A DNA stretch of 40,220 nucleotides from an uncultured Alphaproteobacteria bacterium (GTDB taxonomy: Bacteria; Pseudomonadota; Alphaproteobacteria; Micropepsales; Micropepsaceae). Where the stretch lies: positions 1-40,220 of the forward strand of contig CAILUV010000095.1 of the NCBI GenBank assembly GCA_903837555.1, written 5' to 3'. Below are positions 16,403 to 24,905 of the stretch, piece by piece (position 1 is the first letter of the stretch; the number at the start of each line of letters is the position of its first letter). The notes under the pieces are model-generated. The model saw only the letters and a program-made list of their open reading frames with translations, made no database searches and was not told the DNA's origin. The translations under genes were made by a program, and so were the position numbers.

Positions 16403-17587
16403 GTGACCGGCAACAAGGACAAGGGAGGAACGATCGGGGCGCTGGCGGGCGCGCGCGCCCTGCCGCCGTTGATGATCGTGCTCTATCACTTCAGCGAAGG
16501 ACATCATTATACCGGCGTGCTCTGGTTCGACCGCATCGCGGCGCGCGGCTATCTGTGGGTCGAGTTCTTCTTCGCGCTGTCCGGCTTTATTCTCACCTAC
16601 GCCTATGGCCACCGGCTGAAAGACCTTTTGCAGTGGCGCGGCTATCGCGATTTCCTGCGCGCCCGGCTCATCCGGCTCTACCCGCTGCACCTGTTCATGC
16701 TGCTGTTCATCCTGGGCATGGTGATCACGCTCCGGGCGCTGGCGGCGGCAGGCGGTTACGTCTCGATCTATGACCTGCCCTGGCACCAGGATGTCAGCCC
16801 CAAGGGCTTCGTGCTCAGCCTGTTTCTGGTGCAGGCCTGGGGCACCATGGACCGGCTCACCTGGAACGGCCTGTCCTGGTTCGTCAGCGTCGAATTCGCG
16901 CTCTGCCTGCTGTTTCCCGCCCTGCTCTATCTGTCGAACGGGAGGCCCTGGCGCGGCGCTGCGCTGATCGCGGCGGGCGTGGCCGGATTGCTGGCACTGC
17001 TGGCGAACTCCACCCACGGCCTCGACATTACCTTCGACTATGGTGTGCTGCGCGGCCTGTCGGTCTTCGTCATCGGCATGGGCATGGCGGTGCTGTTCCG
17101 CGCCGTGAAAGACCAGCGCATTCCCGAATGGACCCATTCGCTGATCCAGGCGCTGCTGATCCTGCTGCTGGTCTATGCCGTGACCCGCACCGGCTGGGCC
17201 CATACCGGCAACGACATCTATACCGTGCTGCCGCTGCTGGCGCTGATCTTCGCCCTGGCGTTCGACAAGGGCTTTTTGGCGCGGGCGCTGAACATGCGCG
17301 TGCCGCAGGTGATGGGCGAATGGTCCTATGCCATCTATCTGGGCCAGACCACCTGGCTGATGACGTTGCGCTTTCTCAAGCAGCGCGTCTGGCCGCCCGC
17401 CGACACGATGGTGCTGGGCATCCCCTTTGGCGACTGGATGTGGTGGATGGAACCGCTGGGCCTGGTGATCGTCTGCACCATCTGGGGCGCTTTGCTGGCG
17501 CGCTGGGTCGAATTTCCCGCCGCCGCATGGCTGCGCCAGCGGCTGGGCCGCCGCCTTGACCCGCCATCCATCCCCACTCCATCGTAA
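16403..17587 (+). CDS. Acyltransferase 3 family membrane protein (OafA-like)
   Basis: This 394-residue protein has about ten transmembrane helices and acyltransferase-3 signatures: ALAGARALPPLMIVLYHF near the N-terminus with the conserved His (H29), WVEFFFALSGFILTYAYG, and RARLIRLYPLHLFMLL. Relatives transfer acetyl or other acyl groups to surface or exported sugars at the inner membrane. The start is GTG 16403, with AGGCGG upstream. No periplasmic SGNH domain is fused. No polysaccharide gene cluster is adjacent, so the acceptor is unknown. Confidence 0.87.
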   Translation: MTGNKDKGGTIGALAGARALPPLMIVLYHFSEGHHYTGVLWFDRIAARGYLWVEFFFALSGFILTYAYGHRLKDLLQWRGYRDFLRARLIRLYPLHLFMLLFILGMVITLRALAAAGGYVSIYDLPWHQDVSPKGFVLSLFLVQAWGTMDRLTWNGLSWFVSVEFALCLLFPALLYLSNGRPWRGAALIAAGVAGLLALLANSTHGLDITFDYGVLRGLSVFVIGMGMAVLFRAVKDQRIPEWTHSLIQALLILLLVYAVTRTGWAHTGNDIYTVLPLLALIFALAFDKGFLARALNMRVPQVMGEWSYAIYLGQTTWLMTLRFLKQRVWPPADTMVLGIPFGDWMWWMEPLGLVIVCTIWGALLARWVEFPAAAWLRQRLGRRLDPPSIPTPS

Positions 17588-17614
17588 CAACCAGCACACA
17601 CAGGAGGATTCCCC

Positions 17615-18526
17615 ATGGCCATCTCGTTCAAGGACAAGGTCGTCATCATCACCGGCGCGGGCGGCGGCCTGGGCCGGGCGCATGCGCTGGAATTCGCCGC
17701 GCTGGGCGCAAAAGTCGTGATCAACGACCTGGGCGGTTCGCTGGACGGCACAGGTGGCAACTCCGCAGCCGCGGAAAAAGTGGTGGAAGAGATCAAGGCC
17801 AAGGGCGGCGAAGCCATCGCCAACGGCGCCTCGGTCAGCGATGACGCGGGCGTGGCCCATCTGGTCAAGCAGACCATGGACACCTGGGGCCGCATCGATG
17901 TGCTGATCGCCAATGCCGGCATCCTGCGCGACAAGAGCTTCGGCAAGATGGAGCTGAAGGATTTCACCGCCGTGATGGATGTGCACCTTCTGGGCACGGT
18001 GAAGACCGCCAAGGCGGTATGGGACATCATGAAGGCGCAAGGCTATGGCCGCATCGTGGTCACCACCTCCTCCACCGGCCTGTACGGCAATTTCGGCCAG
18101 ACCAATTACGGCGCCGCCAAGCTGAGCCTCGTCGGCTTCATGAATTCGCTGAAGCTGGAAGGTGCCAAGGACAATATCCGCGTCAACGCCATCTGCCCGG
18201 TGGCCGCCACGCGCATGACCGAAGCCTTGATGCCGCCCGCCGTACTGGAAATGCTCAAGCCCGAATTTGTGTCACCCGCTGTCGCCTATCTGGCAAGCGA
18301 AGATGCGCCCAACGGCATCATCATGACGGCGGCGGCGGGAGCCTTCGCCGCGGCACGGATCGTGGAGACCGATGGCGTGAATCTGGGCCAGAACGCCACC
18401 GCCGACGATGTCGCCGCGCACTTCGCGCAGATCACCGACTGGGATACCGCCAAGCCTTACGGCCAGGGCGGCGAACAGAGCGTGAAGTTCTTCGCGCGCG
18501 TGCAAGAGAAGCCGCTTTTGGGTTGA
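17615..18526 (+). CDS. Short-chain dehydrogenase, MFE-2-like hydroxyacyl-CoA type
   Basis: This 303-residue NAD(P)-dependent oxidoreductase has the Rossmann motif TGAGGGLG (residues 13-20), NAG at 100-102, Ser at 152-153, and catalytic Y165/K169 (NYGAAK). The VINDLGGSLDGTGGNSAAAE insert and the long C-terminal segment match the 3-hydroxyacyl-CoA dehydrogenase part of peroxisomal multifunctional enzyme 2. A role in fatty-acid or acyl-CoA oxidation is therefore likely. AGGAGG precedes the ATG. It follows the acyltransferase by 27 bases. A pair of strong hairpins lies after its stop. Confidence 0.87.
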   Translation: MAISFKDKVVIITGAGGGLGRAHALEFAALGAKVVINDLGGSLDGTGGNSAAAEKVVEEIKAKGGEAIANGASVSDDAGVAHLVKQTMDTWGRIDVLIANAGILRDKSFGKMELKDFTAVMDVHLLGTVKTAKAVWDIMKAQGYGRIVVTTSSTGLYGNFGQTNYGAAKLSLVGFMNSLKLEGAKDNIRVNAICPVAATRMTEALMPPAVLEMLKPEFVSPAVAYLASEDAPNGIIMTAAAGAFAAARIVETDGVNLGQNATADDVAAHFAQITDWDTAKPYGQGGEQSVKFFARVQEKPLLG

Positions 18527-18534
18527 ACCCCTCC

Positions 18535-18613
18535 GATTTCAGCTTTCGCGCGGCTGCGCCGCGCACGCTGAAATCACCTCCCCTTCTTATGCGCTTCGCG
18601 CATGAAGGGGAGG
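18535..18613. repeat. Two adjacent palindromic elements, REP-like
   Basis: Hairpin one: GATTTCAGC (18535-18543) pairs with GCTGAAATC (18567-18575), enclosing a second perfect stem GCGCGGC/GCCGCGC. Hairpin two: CCTCCCCTTC (18577-18586) pairs with GAAGGGGAGG (18604-18613), enclosing ATGCGC/GCGCAT. Neither has a T-tract. The nested perfect pairing suggests an intergenic palindromic repeat that could stabilise or end the mRNA of the SDR gene. Confidence 0.7.
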
Positions 18614-18732
18614 ATGACTTGTGCATCCCGACTGCGTCGCGCGCCTGTCAAGCGTAACAAGACGTCATAAATTTTTCGCCACGCGGCGAAATGACTCTTG
18701 CGAGGCGGCGCGGATCGGCGCACGCTTCGGAT

Positions 18733-19278
18733 ATGGACGACCTCGCGCTGAGTGTTCGGGTAGCGCGGCCAGAAGATGCCGCAGACCTTTCGCGCATCTA
18801 TATCGAGTCCTGGCAGGACGCCTATGCCGGCGTCATTTCCCATTCCCTGCTGGCTTCCATGTCGCCCAAAAAGCATGTCGCGCGCTGGCAGGCCGCCATC
18901 AAAGGCCCCGGCACGGTGCTGGTGGCGGAAGACGGTCAGTCTGGCGTGATTGGTCTTGTCAGTCTGGGCGCGGCGCGTGACGGCGCGTTGGGCCTGGAAG
19001 GCGAAATCTACACGCTTTATGTCGACCCCGCCTTTCTGGGGCGCGGCACCGGGCGCGCCTTGATGGCGGGCGCCTTTGACAGTTTCAAGCAACGCGGCTT
19101 GCGGTCCTGCCTTATCTGGGCCCATGCCAAGAACAATGCCTGCTTCTTCTATGAAGCGATGGGCGGCAAGCGCGTCGCCACCCGCACCACGCGACTGATG
19201 GGCGAACTGACGCCGGAGATCGGCTTTGGCTGGCGGCAACTGGTGACGCAGAAGCAGAAGCGATCGCTTCTGTCCTAG
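18733..19278 (+). CDS. GNAT-family N-acetyltransferase
   Basis: From ATG 18733 this is a 181-residue protein with one GNAT domain. The acetyl-CoA-binding motif is in IYTLYVDPAFLGRGTGRALM, and later AHAKNNACFFYEAMGGK matches the typical NxxAxxFYEk.GF segment. The N-terminus (VRVARPEDAADLSRIYIESW) is also standard. It should transfer an acetyl group to an unknown amine, perhaps a small molecule or a protein N-terminus. ATG 18691 would add 14 residues of poor quality. Its 3' end overlaps the convergent sixA stop by four bases. Confidence 0.85.
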   Translation: MDDLALSVRVARPEDAADLSRIYIESWQDAYAGVISHSLLASMSPKKHVARWQAAIKGPGTVLVAEDGQSGVIGLVSLGAARDGALGLEGEIYTLYVDPAFLGRGTGRALMAGAFDSFKQRGLRSCLIWAHAKNNACFFYEAMGGKRVATRTTRLMGELTPEIGFGWRQLVTQKQKRSLLS

Positions 19279-19793
19279 ATATCTTTGGGCCGGACGAAAT
19301 CTACCAGCTTGCCGCAGCCCTGCACCACGTCGCGCCAGCGGCCGACATCGAAATCCAGAATCGCCAAGGCGCAAGTGGGGAATTTTTCTTCCAGCGCCTC
19401 GTGCCTCGCGCGCTCCTTGCGCCGCACCGGCTCGCGCGCAAGGAGCGTGGCGCAGTCTTCCATGCCCGGATTGTGTCCCACCACCATCAGCGACGAGACG
19501 GAGACCGGAGCAGCCCGCACCGCCGCCAGGATTTTCGACGGATCGGCCAGATACAGATTGTCGCGATACTCGATATCGGCGGTCAGTTCGTGCAGCACCA
19601 GCTCGGCTGTCTGGGTGGTGCGGGCCGAAGACGAGCAGAGTATCTGATCGACCGCATAATCGTTCTTATGAAGGTACCGCGCCATGGCGGCAGCGTCCTG
19701 CATCCCGCTCAGCATCAGGGTGCGGTCGAAATCCTCGACACTCCCGTCGGCGGGCTGTGCCTTGGCGTGACGCAACAGAAACAGGCGCTTCAA
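19275..19793 (-). CDS. sixA: SixA-like phosphohistidine phosphatase
   Basis: This 172-residue histidine-phosphatase-superfamily protein has the RHAK motif (LFLLRHAKAQP, catalytic H9) and the second histidine in VVGHNPGMED. This is the short, single-domain form typical of SixA, which removes phosphate from histidine of HPt domains or from phosphotransferase-system proteins. The window also encodes a histidine phosphotransferase (ChpT) and a histidine kinase (PhoR), but a direct link is only speculation. It is convergent with the GNAT gene and divergent from metZ. Confidence 0.82.
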   Translation of the reverse strand: MKRLFLLRHAKAQPADGSVEDFDRTLMLSGMQDAAAMARYLHKNDYAVDQILCSSSARTTQTAELVLHELTADIEYRDNLYLADPSKILAAVRAAPVSVSSLMVVGHNPGMEDCATLLAREPVRRKERARHEALEEKFPTCALAILDFDVGRWRDVVQGCGKLVDFVRPKDI

Positions 19794-19900
19794 AGCGGTA
19801 TCGCCTCCTCGCGGACCCCTGCGAATCCCGCATAAAGCTTATGTTCTTGACCCCAAGGGGGCAACGGGGCCACAAAAACGGCCTTAAAGGACAAGGTGTT

Positions 19901-21094
19901 ATGGCGACCAACAAAAAGCCCGGCAATTGGCGCAAGCGCACCATCGCAGTGCGGGGCGGCCAGGTACGCACCGGTTTTCAGGAAACCTGCGAACCGCTGA
20001 TTTTCACCGCCGGCTATGCCTATGAGGCTGCCGAGGAGGCCGAAGCCCGCTTCAAGGGCGAAAGCCCCGGCTATCAGTACAGCCGCCTGTCCAATCCCAC
20101 CGTTTCGATGTTCGAAGAGCGCATGGCGCAGCTCGAAGGCGCGCCCGCGGCGCGCGCCACCGCCACCGGCATGGCCGCCGTCAGCGCCGTGTTCCTGGGC
20201 AGCCTGCAGACCGGCGATCATGTCGTGTCGGCCACCGCCCTGTTCGGCTCGTGCCGTTATGTCATGGAAAATGTGCTGCCGCGCTTTGGCATCACCACCA
20301 CCTTCGTCGATGGCAGTGACCTGTCGGCCTGGGCCGCGGCGATGACGCCGAAGACCAGGCTGCTGTTCGTCGAGACGCCGTCCAACCCCACGCTGTCGAT
20401 CGTCGACATCGCCGCCGTGGCCAAGATCGCCGAAAAGGGCGGCGCGCGCCTGGTCGTGGACAATGCCTTTGCCACCCCGGTGCTGCAGCGGCCGATGGAC
20501 ATGGGCGCGCATGTGGTGGTGCACTCCTCCACCAAGTTCATCGATGGCCAGGGCCGCGCCTTGGGCGGCATGATCCTGTGCCGTCAGGACCTGCTGGACG
20601 AAAACCTGAACCAGTATCTGCGCAACACCGGCCCCACCATCAGCCCCTTCAATGCCTGGCTGCATCTGAAGAGCCTGGAAACGCTGGAGCTGCGCATGAA
20701 GCAGCATTGCGAGAATGCGCAGATCGTCGCCGACTTCCTGGCGCAGCAGAAGAAGGTGCCGCGGGTGCTCTACCCGTTCCGTCCCGACCACCCGCAGCAC
20801 AATCTGGCCAAAGCACAGATGGATGGCGGCGGCGGCGTGGTGACGTTCGAAATGGAGGGCGGCAAGTCGTCCTGCTTCAAGCTGGCCAATGCGCTGGGCC
20901 TGATCGACATTTCCAACAATCTGGGCGACGCCAAGACGCTGATCACCCATCCTGAAACCACCACGCACCAGAAGATGACCCCCGAGGCGCGCGCCGCCGC
21001 CGGCGTCACCACCGGCATGATGCGCATTTCCGTGGGCCTGGAAGACGCGCAGGACATCTGCGACGACCTCGCCCAAGCCCTGAAGGTGGCGTGA
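19901..21094 (+). CDS. metZ: O-succinylhomoserine sulfhydrylase
   Basis: MetZ makes homocysteine from O-succinylhomoserine and sulfide in methionine synthesis. It belongs to the Cys/Met-metabolism PLP enzymes. Seen are SRLSNPTVSMFEERMAQLEG, D187 in VVDNAF, and the PLP lysine K212 in VHSSTKFIDGQGRALGG; the GQGR feature and the alphaproteobacterial N-terminus favour MetZ over cystathionine synthase. The length is 397 residues. ATG 19901 follows AGGACAAGG. A GC-rich leader lies upstream, but I could not fit it to a known SAM riboswitch. It overlaps the following OsmC gene by one base. Confidence 0.92.
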   Translation: MATNKKPGNWRKRTIAVRGGQVRTGFQETCEPLIFTAGYAYEAAEEAEARFKGESPGYQYSRLSNPTVSMFEERMAQLEGAPAARATATGMAAVSAVFLGSLQTGDHVVSATALFGSCRYVMENVLPRFGITTTFVDGSDLSAWAAAMTPKTRLLFVETPSNPTLSIVDIAAVAKIAEKGGARLVVDNAFATPVLQRPMDMGAHVVVHSSTKFIDGQGRALGGMILCRQDLLDENLNQYLRNTGPTISPFNAWLHLKSLETLELRMKQHCENAQIVADFLAQQKKVPRVLYPFRPDHPQHNLAKAQMDGGGGVVTFEMEGGKSSCFKLANALGLIDISNNLGDAKTLITHPETTTHQKMTPEARAAAGVTTGMMRISVGLEDAQDICDDLAQALKVA

Positions 21095-21528
21095 TGGCCG
21101 AGCATCGCATCCAGTTGCGCTGGAGCGATGGCGGCAAGCCTTTCACCTACGAAGCCTATCCGCGCGAACACGAAATCCTTTTCAAGGATGGCCAGCGCAT
21201 GACCGCCAGCGCCTCGCCCGCCTATCGCGGCGACGGCGTGCATGGCGATCCTGAAGACCTGCTGGTGGCGGCGCTGTCGTCCTGCCACATGCTCAGCTTC
21301 CTGGCGATCTGCGCCAAGAAGCGCATCACCGTGCAATCTTACGAAGATGATGCCGTAGGCTTTCTGGAAAATGACGGCGGAAAATTGTGGGTGACCCGCG
21401 TGATCCTGCGCCCCAAGATCGTGGCCAGCGTGGACGCGGCCGCGCTGGAACCCATTCACCATCTGGCGCACGATGCCTGTTTCATCGCCAATTCCGTGAA
21501 AACCAGCGTCAAAGTGGAACCGCGTTAA
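21094..21528 (+). CDS. OsmC-family peroxiredoxin-like protein
   Basis: This 144-residue protein has the OsmC/Ohr fold signature: C64 in ALSSCHMLSFLAICAK and C129 in HDACFIANS. Members use this cysteine pair to reduce organic hydroperoxides, or act on other thiol substrates. ATG 21094 overlaps the metZ stop by one base (TGATG), so it is probably translated with metZ; a sulfur/redox link is plausible. The subgroup (OsmC, Ohr or YhfA-like) is not certain. The LWVTRVILRPKI strand fits the YhfA/OsmC side rather than classic Ohr. Confidence 0.86.
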   Translation: MAEHRIQLRWSDGGKPFTYEAYPREHEILFKDGQRMTASASPAYRGDGVHGDPEDLLVAALSSCHMLSFLAICAKKRITVQSYEDDAVGFLENDGGKLWVTRVILRPKIVASVDAAALEPIHHLAHDACFIANSVKTSVKVEPR

Positions 21529-21583
21529 CCGCTGCGCCCAATTGCCGCTTGCGGGATTTGGCCCGCGGCCCGATACTTGCCCC

Positions 21584-22024
21584 ATGTACGACACCGACAG
21601 CCGTCTCGATCAAAGCATGCCGCGCGGTCACCAGTACGAGCTGGAAACCAAGCGCATCCGCGTGGCTGTGAAGCCGGCCTATCTGGACGACCAGTCCGAC
21701 CCGGAAGATGATCGTTACGTCTGGTCCTACACCGTCACCATCGAAAATCGCGGCGCCGAACCGGTGCAGCTTCTGTCGCGCTACTGGAACATCGTCGACG
21801 GCAGCGGCCGCATTCAGGAAGTGCGCGGCCCCGGCGTGGTCGGCGCCCAGCCGGTGATCGCCCCGGGCGAGAGCTTTCAGTACACGTCGGGCTGCCCGCT
21901 GGAGACCGCCTCGGGCACCATGCACGGCCATTACCAGATGATGAGCGCGTCGGGCGAAAGCTTCGAGGCCGAAATCCCCGCTTTCCTGCTGGAAAGCCCC
22001 TACGAACGCCGCCAGATTCACTAA
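21584..22024 (+). CDS. apaG: ApaG protein
   Basis: This 146-residue protein consists of one ApaG/DUF525 domain, a fibronectin-III-like fold. Characteristic blocks are YVWSYTVTIENRGAEPVQLL, SRYWNIVDGSGRIQEVRGPG, VVGAQPVIAPGESFQYTSGC and GTMHGHYQM. ApaG is linked to divalent cation effects and diadenosine tetraphosphate in enterobacteria, but its biochemical role is unclear. ATG 21584 is used because the extra 14 residues from a TTG at 21542 are not family-like. It lies 55 bases after the osmC-like gene. A short hairpin starts at its stop codon. Confidence 0.92.
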   Translation: MYDTDSRLDQSMPRGHQYELETKRIRVAVKPAYLDDQSDPEDDRYVWSYTVTIENRGAEPVQLLSRYWNIVDGSGRIQEVRGPGVVGAQPVIAPGESFQYTSGCPLETASGTMHGHYQMMSASGESFEAEIPAFLLESPYERRQIH

Positions 22025-22063
22025 ACCTTGTTATCGGCAAGGTTGAATAGTCCGCGCTTGCGG
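22024..22063 (+). other. Two short hairpins in the apaG-folE gap
   Basis: AACCTTG (22024-22030) pairs with CAAGGTT (22038-22044) across a seven-base loop, starting at the apaG stop. CCGC/GCGG (22052-22055 and 22060-22063) forms a second small stem with a GCTT loop. Neither is followed by a T-tract. They could attenuate transcription or affect folE translation, whose ATG is at 22077. Confidence 0.35.
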
Positions 22064-22076
22064 GCGAAACTTTGCC

Positions 22077-22667
22077 ATGACCAAGCCAACACGCGAAGAA
22101 GCCGAAAAGGCTGTCCATACCCTGCTACGCTGGGCGGGTGACGATCCCGCGCGCGAAGGCCTGCGCGACACCCCGGCCCGCGTCGCCAAGGCGTTTGAAG
22201 ACTGGTTCTCCGGGTATGACCAGGATCCCGAAGCCTATCTCGCCCGCACCTTCGAAGAGATCGAAGGCTATGACGACATGGTGATCCTGAAGGACATCCG
22301 TTTCGAATCTCATTGCGAGCATCACCTGGCGCCGATCATCGGACGCGCCCATGTCGGCTATCTGCCGACCAACCGCGTGGTCGGCATCTCCAAGCTGGCG
22401 CGTGTGGTGGAAGCCTATGCCCGCCGCCTGCAGGTGCAGGAGAAAATGAATTCGCAGATCGCCCACACGATTGAAAAAGTGCTGAAGCCCAAGGGCGTGG
22501 CGGTGGTGATCGAGGCTGGGCATCAGTGCATGACCACGCGCGGCGTGCACAAGACAGGCGTGACCATGGTGACTTCCAGCATGCTGGGCGCATTCCGTGA
22601 CAATTCCGACACCCGCCGCGAATTCCTCAACATGATCGGCAATCCGGCCAGCCGCGAAGACCGATGA
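22077..22667 (+). CDS. folE: GTP cyclohydrolase I
   Basis: FolE converts GTP to dihydroneopterin triphosphate, the first step of tetrahydrofolate (and of pterin and some queuosine) synthesis. The 196-residue protein has the zinc ligands C80 and H83 in [20 protein letters not shown] and C151 in HQCMTTRGV, and the RLQVQE segment of type I enzymes. The length is normal. The stop overlaps the argE start by four bases, which couples folate and arginine genes here although the pathways are unrelated. Confidence 0.95.
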   Translation: MTKPTREEAEKAVHTLLRWAGDDPAREGLRDTPARVAKAFEDWFSGYDQDPEAYLARTFEEIEGYDDMVILKDIRFESHCEHHLAPIIGRAHVGYLPTNRVVGISKLARVVEAYARRLQVQEKMNSQIAHTIEKVLKPKGVAVVIEAGHQCMTTRGVHKTGVTMVTSSMLGAFRDNSDTRREFLNMIGNPASREDR

Positions 22668-23812
22668 CCGCGTCTGCGCTCGACCTGGTCAAGGCGCTGA
22701 TCGCCTTCGACACCACCAGCCGCGATTCCAACCTGGCGCTGATCGATTACGCGCAGGACCTGCTGGAAAAATCCGGGGCGCGCTGCCGCCGCACACTGGA
22801 TACGACCGGCACCAAGGCCAACCTGTTCGCCACCATCGGCCCAGAAGGCGATGGCGGGTATGTGCTGTCGGGCCATACCGATGTGGTGCCTGTCGATGGC
22901 CAGGACTGGACGCTCGACCCGTTCAAGCCGGAAGTGCGCGACGGCAAGCTGTATGGCCGCGGTGCCTGCGACATGAAGGGCTTTGTCGGCGCGGCGCTGG
23001 CGCTGGCGCCAGAAGTGGCAAAGGCGAAACTGACCCGCCCCATCCATTTCGCGCTGTCCTACGATGAAGAAGTCGGCTGCGTCGGCGTCAAGGGCCTGCT
23101 GGACGATCTGAAAGAACAGAATCTCAAGCCCGCGCTGGCGATCATCGGCGAACCGACCCTGATGAAGATCGTGGGCGCCCACAAAGGCGGCGCCAAGCTG
23201 ACCACCCGCTGCTGCGGCCGGGAACATCATTCCAGCCAGCCCGAACGCGGCGCCAATGCGGTGATGATGGCGGGCGACTTTGTCCACCTGATCGACAGCG
23301 TGTGGGATGAACTGCGCGCAGATGCCGACCCCCGTTTTGATCCACCCCATTCCACGGTGCAGGCCAATGTGATTGCGGGCGGCACAGCGGTGAACATTCT
23401 GGCGAAGGAAGCTGAGGTCACCTGGGAATATCGCTGCCTGCCGGACCGGGACGCGTCGAAGATCGTGGAGCGCGTCAAACAACGCGCGGCGGCTGAAGTG
23501 CTGCCGAAATACACTGCCCGCGCGCCCGAAGCGCGGCTGGAAACCACGCTGCATGCCCAGTATCCGGGCCTGGCGATGGATGAAGATTCTCCCGCCATCC
23601 GCCTGGCGCGCGAATTGACCGGCGCGAATCTGGTGGAAGCAGTGGCTTACGGCACCGAAGCCGGACACTTCCAGAATTACGGAATACCGGCCGTGATCTG
23701 CGGCCCCGGCTCGATCGAACAGGCGCACCGGCCCGATGAGTTCTGCGCCGTCAGCGAGATCGACGCCTGCACCGCGTTCCTGCGCAAGGTGATTGCGAAG
23801 GCTTCGACCTGA
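22664..23812 (+). CDS. argE: Acetylornithine deacetylase
   Basis: This is an M20-family metallohydrolase of 382 residues. Zinc-site motifs are [24 protein letters not shown] and [11 protein letters not shown], then GEPT and the YGTEAGHF block near the C-terminus. These and the architecture with a central dimerisation domain match ArgE, which releases acetate from N-acetylornithine to give ornithine. The overlap with folE (ATGA at 22664) is clear. argF and argD lie immediately downstream on the opposite strand, supporting the arginine assignment over succinyl-diaminopimelate desuccinylase. Confidence 0.92.
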   Translation: MTASALDLVKALIAFDTTSRDSNLALIDYAQDLLEKSGARCRRTLDTTGTKANLFATIGPEGDGGYVLSGHTDVVPVDGQDWTLDPFKPEVRDGKLYGRGACDMKGFVGAALALAPEVAKAKLTRPIHFALSYDEEVGCVGVKGLLDDLKEQNLKPALAIIGEPTLMKIVGAHKGGAKLTTRCCGREHHSSQPERGANAVMMAGDFVHLIDSVWDELRADADPRFDPPHSTVQANVIAGGTAVNILAKEAEVTWEYRCLPDRDASKIVERVKQRAAAEVLPKYTARAPEARLETTLHAQYPGLAMDEDSPAIRLARELTGANLVEAVAYGTEAGHFQNYGIPAVICGPGSIEQAHRPDEFCAVSEIDACTAFLRKVIAKAST

Positions 23813-23813
23813 T

Positions 23814-23938
23814 TGTCTTTCCCGGCGAGGATCGCGCGTCAGCGCGAGTCGAGGGAAGGGAATCCAGGCTGGTGCGAGTGAAATGCTTCCGACATGGATC
23901 CCCTTCCCTCGCGGCTGCGCCGCTCGCCGGGGATGACA
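23814..23938. repeat. Long imperfect inverted repeat between argE and hslO
   Basis: The left arm (from 23814, containing TTTCCCGGCGAGG then GAGGGAAGGGAATCC) is matched by the reverse complement of the right arm (ATCCCCGGCGAGC then GAGGGAAGGGGATCC). Each arm carries its own small hairpin (CGCG around CAG; GCGGC/GCCGC). The element fills the whole gap between the convergent argE and hslO stops. It resembles dispersed palindromic intergenic repeats of alphaproteobacterial genomes and may end transcription in both directions. Confidence 0.75.
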
Positions 23939-23945
23939 GTCAGAG

Positions 23946-24869
23946 TTAGGCCAAAGACTCCGGCCCAATTTCATGGGTCTTGCCGCAGAACTCGCATCTT
24001 GCCCGGATCACGCCGTCGGGATCGGCCAGGCCGGCGCGGTCTTGCGCGGCATAGCCCCTCAGCACCGTGACAATGCGGTCAGCATTGCAGTCGCAGCGAA
24101 AGATCACCGGTTCGGGCGGCTGCACCCGAACCTCGTCTTCGTTGAACAGACGCCAGAGCAGCGTTTCGGGCGCCAGCGTGGTGTCCACCAGCTCCAGGTC
24201 TTCCACCGTCTTGAGCAGCAATGTCAGCCGGTCCCAATCGTCGGACTTAGTCTCGATACCCTGCTTGGCGGATTCCGGCGTCATCTGCAGCATGATACCG
24301 CCGGCGCGCCAGTGCGGCTGCGGATCGCCCGCCACAAACAGCGGCGCCGCCGCCAGCTTGATCACGGTAGGAAGCTGCTCGGACTGCGCGAAATAGGTTT
24401 CCGCCGAGGCACTGATGCCATCCGGCGAAAGCTCGACAATGCCCTGATAGGTCTTGCCGCCGATACGCGGCTCGATGGTGATTGCCAGCGCGCCCGTGCC
24501 CGCAAGCTGCGCGAAATCCTTCTGGATCAGCGCCTCGAACCGCTCCGCATCCACCCGGGCATAGCCGCGCACGCCGCGGGCGCGGTTTTCATCGGCGCCG
24601 TAATAGTCAGCCGTCACAAGATCCAGCGGACCGTCGCCCTTGGTCTGGATGGTCAGACGCCCGTCCAGTTTCAGTGCTGTGCCCAGCAACGCGCCCAGCG
24701 CCACCACTTCACCGGCAACACGCGCGGCAGGCTCCGGCAGGGCATGGGCACTCAGGGCGCGTGCCGACGCGGCATCCAGACGGACCAGACGTCCGCGCAC
24801 GCCAACCTTGGCCATGTCGAACGGCAGGACGAAGTCGCCATACGGCGCAGGTTCCACTTTGTCAGGCAT
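23946..24869 (-). CDS. hslO: Redox-regulated chaperone Hsp33
   Basis: Hsp33 is a cytoplasmic holdase activated by oxidation of a zinc-bound cysteine cluster. The 307-residue protein ends with the cluster CDC (in FRCDCNADR) and CEFC (in RARCEFCGKTHEIGPE), the expected CxC-x(n)-CxxC arrangement. The N-terminal domain includes ALGALLGTALKLDGRLTIQT and GPLDLVTADYYG. It is probably the last gene of the argD-argF-hslO operon, 36 bases after argF; this order is familiar from other alphaproteobacteria. Confidence 0.94.
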   Translation of the reverse strand: MPDKVEPAPYGDFVLPFDMAKVGVRGRLVRLDAASARALSAHALPEPAARVAGEVVALGALLGTALKLDGRLTIQTKGDGPLDLVTADYYGADENRARGVRGYARVDAERFEALIQKDFAQLAGTGALAITIEPRIGGKTYQGIVELSPDGISASAETYFAQSEQLPTVIKLAAAPLFVAGDPQPHWRAGGIMLQMTPESAKQGIETKSDDWDRLTLLLKTVEDLELVDTTLAPETLLWRLFNEDEVRVQPPEPVIFRCDCNADRIVTVLRGYAAQDRAGLADPDGVIRARCEFCGKTHEIGPESLA

Positions 24870-24905
24870 GACCCGCTATATGGGGCGGCTCAGGCGGGAT
24901 TTCAA

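Noticed and set aside
19794-19900. SAM-II or similar riboswitch upstream of metZ
   Set aside because: The leader has CCCC/GGGG and GGCC/GGCC pairings, but I could not find the conserved GCTAAA segment or the expected pseudoknot. A covariance-model search would decide.
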